From NCBI GenBank assembly GCA_025618425.1, contig CM046846.1, positions 28,545,385 to 28,609,384 of the forward strand: a stretch of DNA of 64,000 nucleotides, read 5' to 3'. The translations under genes were made by a program, and so were the position numbers. The notes beneath the pieces are model-generated. The model made no database searches. It was not told the origin of the DNA and saw only the letters and a program-made list of their open reading frames with translations. This document shows positions 52,601 through 61,600 of this stretch, piece by piece (positions within the stretch are counted from its first letter, which is position 1; each line of letters starts with the position of its first letter). Source of the stretch: Heliocidaris tuberculata. Its lineage: Eukaryota > Echinodermata > Echinoidea > Camarodonta > Echinometridae.

Positions 52601-55600
52601 AAGATATGAAAGTGCAACCTCAGTATTATCTTGGATGCTGTAAGTTGAATCTTGATTCTACTGCTTATGATAACGGCGATGATTTGAATTTCAGGTGCTG
52701 GTTGATGAAACCAAGAAATGGTACAGTGCTCACATTCAGGAGGTGAAGCCTGACAAAGGACCAATCACAGTGTTTGTAGAAGATCTAGGAGAAAAGTAAG
52801 TATTATGGTTGTGCTGTCAGTGAGACAAGGTACAAGATTCTAATTCTTCATTGAGCAAAGAAAGACCTAGATCAGACTGAGCAGATAATGTGTGTATTTC
52901 AACAACTATCTTCATTTATTGTGATGATTTTAATCCTTATGATACTCTCAATATTAAAAACATATATAAAACATGTTTTGTTAGACAAGTTTTCACCCAA
53001 GAGCTCCATTTTCATGATTCACCTTGATAATAACTCAGTTACATTATCTTCAGAATTCCTGCAACTGTCTCAAATTTGAGGAGAAAGGCAACATTTTATC
53101 CATACAAAAGTATTAGATTTAGCATCTACTTCTAATTTTGGATAGTTGAAACTGCCTACAGACCCAAAAGGGTTAACAATGTAACATTATACTGTGAGAA
53201 CTTTCAACCTTTTCTTTATTGTATATCCAACATGTTTGTTTACAGACATGAGATTCCTGTAAAGAATGTAAAGCCCCACCCTTCTAATCCACCAAGATCT
53301 TGGACTGTTGTAGGTTCAAGGGGCTACAAGGGAGGCTCCAACTATCACCAGAAGTATGCAAACAGTGTTCCAAATGGCGGTAAGAAATTGTCTGTTGTAT
53401 TTTATCAAGTATAGTCAAGGATTGTATTTCCGAACAGATTGTATTACCGAACGTGTACAGTTAAGCGCCTAAAATGGGTTTTCATACGCGTTGGATTACG
53501 CGTATGAAAACCACACTATTGAAACAAAGGTTGTGTCTTTTTCCCATAGGTTTCACACGTTCAGAAATACAGTACCTTTTTCAAGGGACCAAAACGCCGC
53601 GTCGTTGGGAAGGGGTTCACTCGGAAGAAAATATCGTATTAAATCTGCGTTGTCTTTTTAAAATTCCATCAACTTCTTTTTCTGTAGGACTTTGAGCATT
53701 CATTATGTTAGTTTGACAGATGTTCGTTTGATATTTTATTTGCTATCGTTGATTTTCTGAAAAGTGTTCGGACACTGGATCCACCACCATAACAACAGGA
53801 AAAAAAATTTATAACTTGTAAACAGAGTACATACATTTTCATATAATTTCTTCACAATTTATTTTTGCATCATCGTAGTGTAGACTCTTGAGAGATTATT
53901 GCCTCACCCCAGTTACATCAGATGCTACTTGTAGTTAAAAAGTTAAAATTAATGGTAAACTTGCTTTAGATGTCCATCATAAGTATTAATCCTGCTTTAA
54001 ACTCGTGAACATGTCGGTGACACGATATTTGCTCCGCTGTCCATATCTTGAAAGGTTAAGGTCAAGGTCATGATTTGGTTTTTTGTTCAGTACAATGTGA
54101 AGATTAGGATAAGGGTTAGGGTTAGGGTTAGGTTTAGGTTTAGGATTAACATGGCAAAGTTTGACCAGAACAATTTTCACAGGAGCAAATGTCATGGAAC
54201 CGAACATGTCTTATAGAATACAAAGTCCAATTCTAAACTAATTTGTACTTTCTTCATACCATTGTTTGTATACATAAGGCTGTTCTAAATTCATGTGTGT
54301 ATTTTTATGCTCTGTTTGAATATATATAATTTAAATCTGTTCTCATTTGTTATATTTATATTGTTGTTTGTATACATATCCCTTTGGTAAACTAGTTTGT
54401 TCACTTGTAAATATTGTTTGAATGTAATCCTGTTTTTAATTCATGTATAATTTTATACCATCGTTTTTAGTAGGGAATCCTATTCTAAACTCGTATAATA
54501 TACAGAATTCTGTCCTGAATTCATGTGTACATCTCTGTATATCACTATTTATATCCACAAAGACTTTAGAAACAGAGGCAAACCACCTGTGAAATGGGGG
54601 CGGGGTCAGGGCATGATGGTGTTGGCCCAGCCCTTCCCCCCTGGAGGAGAGGCTATTGGTGAGAGCCAAACTATGCCATTTCAGATGAGGGGACAACAGA
54701 ATGGCAGCCACAAGGGACCAAAGCCCCCCTCTCAGTATGGGTAGGTGATTCTTAAATACATGTATGTGATGGTATGTTACAAATTATATTTCATTTTCGC
54801 CCTTTCCGTATGGGTAGGTTATGTTTGAATATGTGGTAGTATGATCATTTTTATTTTAATTTTAAAGTCTTTCATAAAGTGGAATGTGTTTCTTTCAAGT
54901 AAAACTTTAAGTTACATTCCTGAAAAAGAATATTTGTTCTGATCGTGGGACCAAAAGGTCGAGAGCTACTTGTCTAGGTAGTGTCAGGGCCTGTGAAGGA
55001 CTAAATCTTGCAGGAGTGTCTATGGGGAAAAATCATGTCATCTTGTGATTTTCCAGGGTGTAATAGAAGATTAGTCCTGTAATTGGGTTTATGTCTGACA
55101 GGTCTCTCAAAATGAAATCTTCTACAGAACCAAACTAAATGTTCCCTGATCATGCTCCAAGCAATTCCGAACCAGATGGTGTTCCAGAAGTTTTTGTTGC
55201 TTTCAAAATTTACACAAGTTGAAATGGCAAATCCACTAAGACTGGTGTGACCCTATTGAGACACATTGTTCACAGGAATTTGTTTAACACGATCTTCCAT
55301 GCAAACTATTTGTGATAACCCAATTTAAGTGAGTTATTGTGTGAATGCTCCCTGTAGATCTTCTACACCACCACCTCGCTTCATGAACAGGGGGATGGAA
55401 GGACACCTGGAGCCTATGGGGAGAGGTAGAGCTTCTGGGTACCAGGGTGCACCCATGATGCCAGATAACAGGTCAGAAAGGGTGGGGAGGAGAGAGGTGG
55501 ATGAGATTTATTGACATAATGTGGTGGTGGGATGGAGGAGTTATCTATTTTACTGTAAAACCTGAAGCTTTTGCGACATGAAATTTTTGTGAATTGCTCG

Positions 55601-58600
55601 TGGCAGCTGTTTTTGTGAATAAATATTTTACAAATTGGAAAGTTCCATGTTGTGTCAGTTGCATTTCAATTATTTCATGGTATGAAACCATTGTAAATCT
55701 TGACCACTTCACAAAAGTATCATGCATGCAAAAATTTCTGGTTTGACAGTATACTTTATTTATTTTGATTCCCCTTTTGTTATTTCCATCAAGGCATTTT
55801 CCAAAATGTAATACGACATTTTGCATTTAAATGATTTTATACTAAATACAGTGAAACCTGTCTATAAAGACCACTCAAGAAAGACAAGAAAATCAGTCTT
55901 TATAAGCAGGTGGTCGTCATGGACAGGTTCCTTTAATACACATTTCATTGAGAAACATTGCTCAACAGAAACAAAAATTGTGGTCTTTATAGACAGGTGG
56001 TCTTTCTATACAGATGGTTGCTAAAGCAGGTTTGACTGTACATGTTTCATGAGGCTTTTTAATCTTTGGTAAATAAACAATATTATTTACCTCATGAAGA
56101 TGGAAACATTCTGTCTCTTAAACTTACCAACATATTGAGATTTTTGGTAATGACTCAAATTGATGAAGCTGGTCCCTTTAATATCCTCATGTATTCAGTC
56201 GCTTGATGTATTCCAGGGGAGGTAGAAGTGGACGGATGTATAACCAAGGGATGCCCGGCGGCTTCCCGTATGAAGGAGACGTGTCCAGTGAGGAGATGGA
56301 GGATAGAAAGTCTTTCGAAGAAAACATGGCCATGTATGAAGTCCAGGATCCATCTGCATTCCAAACACTGGCTGTAAGTTACATTTGATGAGCACTTCAT
56401 TGTCACCAGAGAATTTCATGTTCCCTGAATAAAAATGAGAGAGAGTACAGTGTTCTTGAAAGTGAATCAACCCATTCACCCAGTCATCGAACAAGTCACA
56501 TTGGTTCTGTTCTATGGACCCACTTGTGTAAGGACAAGCCTAAGCTATTTTGTCCCACACATTACCGACCACATCTAAGTTTTCAGGATATCTAATAACT
56601 GTATCCAGCTGATAGCCCTATTGGAGCTTGGATCAATTTATCAAATGAAATGATATTTTATGTCAATTCATTTTCACGATTCCATAATACAATTCCATAA
56701 TACTTAGTAATGTATTGGACATGCCTTGGACTTGTTCATAATGTTGCTGGAGTACACAGAGCTGCCAACCAGTACGGATTTCCCTTCTAAAATTGCGGAT
56801 TTGAAGAAATCTGATTATGCACTATTCGTCCTATACGTTGCGCACATGTATTTGTTATCACTCAAACTTTCACACTCATATTGTATTATTTTCGCTGTTC
56901 CCAGAACTCCGCACTGTGTATGTACTTAAAGTGATTGATTAACTTTGTGAAAAATTGTAAAATCAGCTCAAATGCCAGTGAATTGTGTGCAGTCCTCTAA
57001 CTACATATATAATTAAGGATATGTGAAAGTATGAGAGAAAATGGAACCCGTTTACTATCCTAAAAAAGAGAAAATCGCGATCAATCGCTAGCGCAAGTCG
57101 CTCGGCTTCTCCGCTGCGCTGCAGTCACAAAAACCAAGCACCAGCGCTTGGCGATTTCAGAGCGGGTTTCCAGCCCGTACGGTATTCTGTGATAGAGCGA
57201 GGTATGCCAACCGTAAGAGTTCTTTAGGGTTCGGTGGTACTCTATCCCGACATCCCTGTTCAATCGTAAATATCTTGATATATAAACGACCGATCAGCTT
57301 ATAAAACTCAGGCGATTCCTGTCTGAGCTAAAGGTTTGCAATTATGATTACAGCATTAGCTGGAACAGTGATTTTTTTTTTCAATCCTGGGCAAAGTTAA
57401 TCAATGCCTTTAAAATGCGAACAGAAAAGATACTGCGAACGTACACACACTTGTACACACACTTGTACTTTCACCGCACACGCAAACTTCTAGCTCACGC
57501 GCTAGCGGTGCGGCTGCTCTTACACACCGAGGCACTAGGCAAAGCCAGCCAGCCTAGCCCGCGGGCGGCGCGGCATGGCTGCCGCTTGGTGCAAAGCAGC
57601 AGTATGTGGAGCTGCGCCATAGTGGAATCGAATAGGGAATGTGAGTTTTTAGCTGTTTTTTTATGTTTCTAGATCTAGATCATGTCTTGTCTTGTCTTGT
57701 CTTGTCTTGGTTGTGTCGGCATATGCAAGATAGCTGTACTCCGCCAACTTAAAAATTTATTGGGGTGTTAGGGAGAGTAATTCTAGGACATTTTTCGATC
57801 TAACTTTAACAATTGGTGGCAATTTGGTATTTGGTGACTTTGGTGAAATTATGGATTTCATCAGCAAAATACGAATTTTCAGCTTGTCGTGTACGGAAAA
57901 GCTTGGCCAGAGGTTGGCAGCTCTGAGTATAGCCTATATGTGCAAGATTATTACAAATGTAACACCATTGTAAAGGAAGATGTATATGAGCCTTCCAATA
58001 TACAAAATAATGTGTTGATAACAGTGGTATGAGCGATGAAAGTCAAACGCAAATTCTCAAACTTTTATTGATAATTGAGAGTATTTATTCTCTCATGCAG
58101 TCCAACTGTGGACTTCAGGGTGGCCCTGGCAGCAATCAGGCTCAGTTTTGGAGTAAGCCGAGGAAGGATGGCAGGAGGAGCATATCGCCACAGCAACGAT
58201 TAGACTCCCCCTCTCCACATATGTCAGATAGTAAGAGCGGGAAACTTTAAAAAAAAAAAAAGCTTTTACTTGCATAAAACTTTTGGGGGAATTTCTTAAA
58301 TGGTCAAGATGCGCAATATTATCTTGCTGTAAAATAATTGTATCGTTATTACTTAACTTAGTGTACATGTCCATCTTTCCAGCCTGCAGTTGGGTTTTAT
58401 GTTTGTAGTTTATTATAGCAGTCTCCTAATAGGCACTGAACAAACATCTGCATGTAGCTACTGAAATGTTTATATTGCCTGTTGTTGCTACAGTGGTATA
58501 TGTCCTCTTATTATTTTTAGGTTATGAATACTCCAAACATGTGTGAGAAATTGAATAATTTTTGATTTATTATTCTCCATTATAAAAGAGAGAGGATCTG

Positions 58601-61600
58601 ATCCTATGGACCAGATGATACCTGGGCAGTTCCAAGATATGATGTTGTCAAATCCAGGTAATTTTATAGATTGTAAAAGAAGTTGTGCATACCTATTCAT
58701 CATGTACAAAATACACGGTCCCATTCAGTAGGCCAACTTGTAACAATGGTGCCAGCATGTTACATATAACCAGAGATAGAAGTAGATGGAGATCCATGAT
58801 CATCAATATCTGTAACAGAAGAGGCACCTAGCAAGCAAGCGAGTAAGCAGTGGATAATCATTTAAGTACAAGTTTACATCCACACATTTCTTTTATCATC
58901 GTGTTCATATCAAATAGTTTAATAGAAGAGCAGTTTTGATAATTTGATAGCTATCTTTGAGTAGATACCCAAACACAATATTAATGCAGATTACGTGTAG
59001 TTAAAGCTGAAAGTTTATATAGATTGATGCATGCAACAATATGAATTTTCGGCTTGAAAAAAAATATAACTTTATTATGGGTAAAATGATATGTTTAAGG
59101 TAATTTGTCCCTAGGGCTGCCAAAGTGATTCATCTTTCATTACAGTTATAACATTTGACAAGGACTCGTCACTTAGATATTTAAAGCAGAACTCTATTTG
59201 TGATTGAATATTGCATTGAAGTACAAATTTGCCATCATGACTGTAGTACATTGACCTGTTTTTCTCAACTTTTTCCATGTGGACTCCCAAACTTTGTCTT
59301 GACAGATCAAAGGGGTATTGATGGAGGCTGCATAGAAAGACATTACAGTCCAATCACAGCTGTGGTAAGTTGGTCATATTATCTGATGGGAATCAGAACG
59401 GAATTCAATATAAGGAAGCACACAAAACATCCTTTTTCTTTGGCTGTGATCAATAGAGCTCGATTCAGTGATATCAAGATGGAATTGATGAAGTTTGTAT
59501 ACGCTTTGATTCATAGGATACAAAATCATTGGTCAGTTTTGTTTTAGAGTTGTAGGGTCTAGACTGAGTAGACTATATCTTCATACCAAACTTGAACAGC
59601 CTTCTTATTATGTGACCCACTGGCTCAAAATGACCAATATTTGGCAAATCCGACCATGGTGCAAATGGGGGAAAAGGATGATTTTTTTTTTTCAGTAGAT
59701 GTTATTGATTGCTCTTAGTATGTTTGAAGTAGGTTTTATTTGAGTAAACTGCACCTGTTAGGTACTATTGCAAAGCGTAGAGTTTCTAGTTTCAGAAAAT
59801 ACACAAAACAACAATTGAATTTGGTAACTTATTGGTGGTTTTGAGTGGACAAGTCACATACATTGAAATATTCTGTTATTGTACTTCAATTTCTTGTGTT
59901 CGCCGTTACTGTTTTACTCATTTGTGTTCCTGGAAATGAAATGAAATAATAAAAACAAAATAAAATATTATCATCCAGCCACTGCACTGTCTTCCAACAA
60001 TACAGACGGATGACGGCATGATACACCCTTCCACCTCTCCGTCCATTCCCAAGAGTGCCACACCCTCTAGTCTAAGTATCAGCCCCTCCTTGGACCCCCA
60101 GTCAGGTTCACCACCAAACATAGCTCCAGCAGGTTATGTTCCCCCAATGGCCATGGGCTTACCCTTCTACCATTTCTTCATCTCTTGTAAGTATAAGCAT
60201 CCTGTTGCTTATACATCTAGATATGTGATTAATAGCAACTTAAGGAGGATGGGTTTAATGTCATGATTTGACTCCTGCATTAGCCATTAGCCAATCAGGT
60301 TCAGTGTATTAGCTGGTGCCTTGTACCAAGATTAGACCTGAGTGGCTAATTCAGGAGTCGAGACTGATGGCAAGCCTTTTGCAGTGGTCCCCGGTTTTCA
60401 TTATGTGATTTTTATATTGAAAATGTACAGCTTTCCAAAACGGGAATCTTTCAGTTCATTTAAAATCATTTGTCTGTGTTTCTTGACACAAAAAGTGAGC
60501 TAGAGATACTGAACCTAATTTGACAATGCCACTTTGTTGATCAGAAGATAGATTTCATAGGCAGTTCTGTTACTTTTGTTTCTTATGTAATCAATTTCAC
60601 AGTTGGAGTGTCATCACATAGTCACTTTAAGGGAAAATATTTGTTTAGAATGAGGAATATATCACCTATGGATTGTTATATCTGGGCTATCTTTCAATTA
60701 CATACTACAATTGTTCAAGCTCTTTCTTACGGTGACCTGTTTTCTGTATACAATTTCATTCTTTTTTTCTTTTTTTCTTGTAAACATTAATTATTTCTTT
60801 CAAGATCTTACAGTGATGTACTCTCAATCATTCTGCATTGTTCTTTTAATTTGAAATTTGGATGTAATTTCACTGTGATGGTTATCTTTGTCTTGCCTGC
60901 AGTGACAGACTGGAATATATCAGGAAATGTTAACTTCAATTCCCAAATATCAAGGGATCCAAGTGGGAGTGATCTACCACTTACAGGTCTGTATTACATC
61001 ATCATCATCGTTCATCTAAAAAATAAGAAGATCAAATGCTGTCTGTGATTCCATTTACTTCACTTCTTTTCTTCTGTGCTGTATTTCTCCATTACCACCC
61101 AGATCTTGCTTAGTCAGAGTTTGGTCAGATAATGAATGACATTTATGTTGATGACATTTTCATATTCACAGAATAAAAGCTTAATGGAACTAAATTTAAC
61201 TGAAATCTAGCAATTTATGACCTTGCAAGTGGACACTCAATGTGAAAATAATCTGTTAGTTGTTGAAATTTTGAGTCAAGTTTGTGCCTGTATTTGTAAA
61301 TTAATGTTTTCTTTTTATTTGTGTTTTTGCCATAGATATCAGCACTACTCGATTCTTTTTCAACTTGGGTGTAGAGGTAAGAATACAGTGGAACCTTGTT
61401 ATAACAAACTCCTTGGGACCAAGGAAATTACCTCTTTATATTGAAACCTTGTTATATCAGGGCTAAAATACAATAGAATACAAAGAAGGAGGACCAGCAA
61501 AATGACCATTTTATAATGAGAGTTCTTTATAACGAGATTCCACTTTCTCTCCAAAAGCTACAGATGGTTTCATTATATTTACATGTTATTATCAGCAGAG

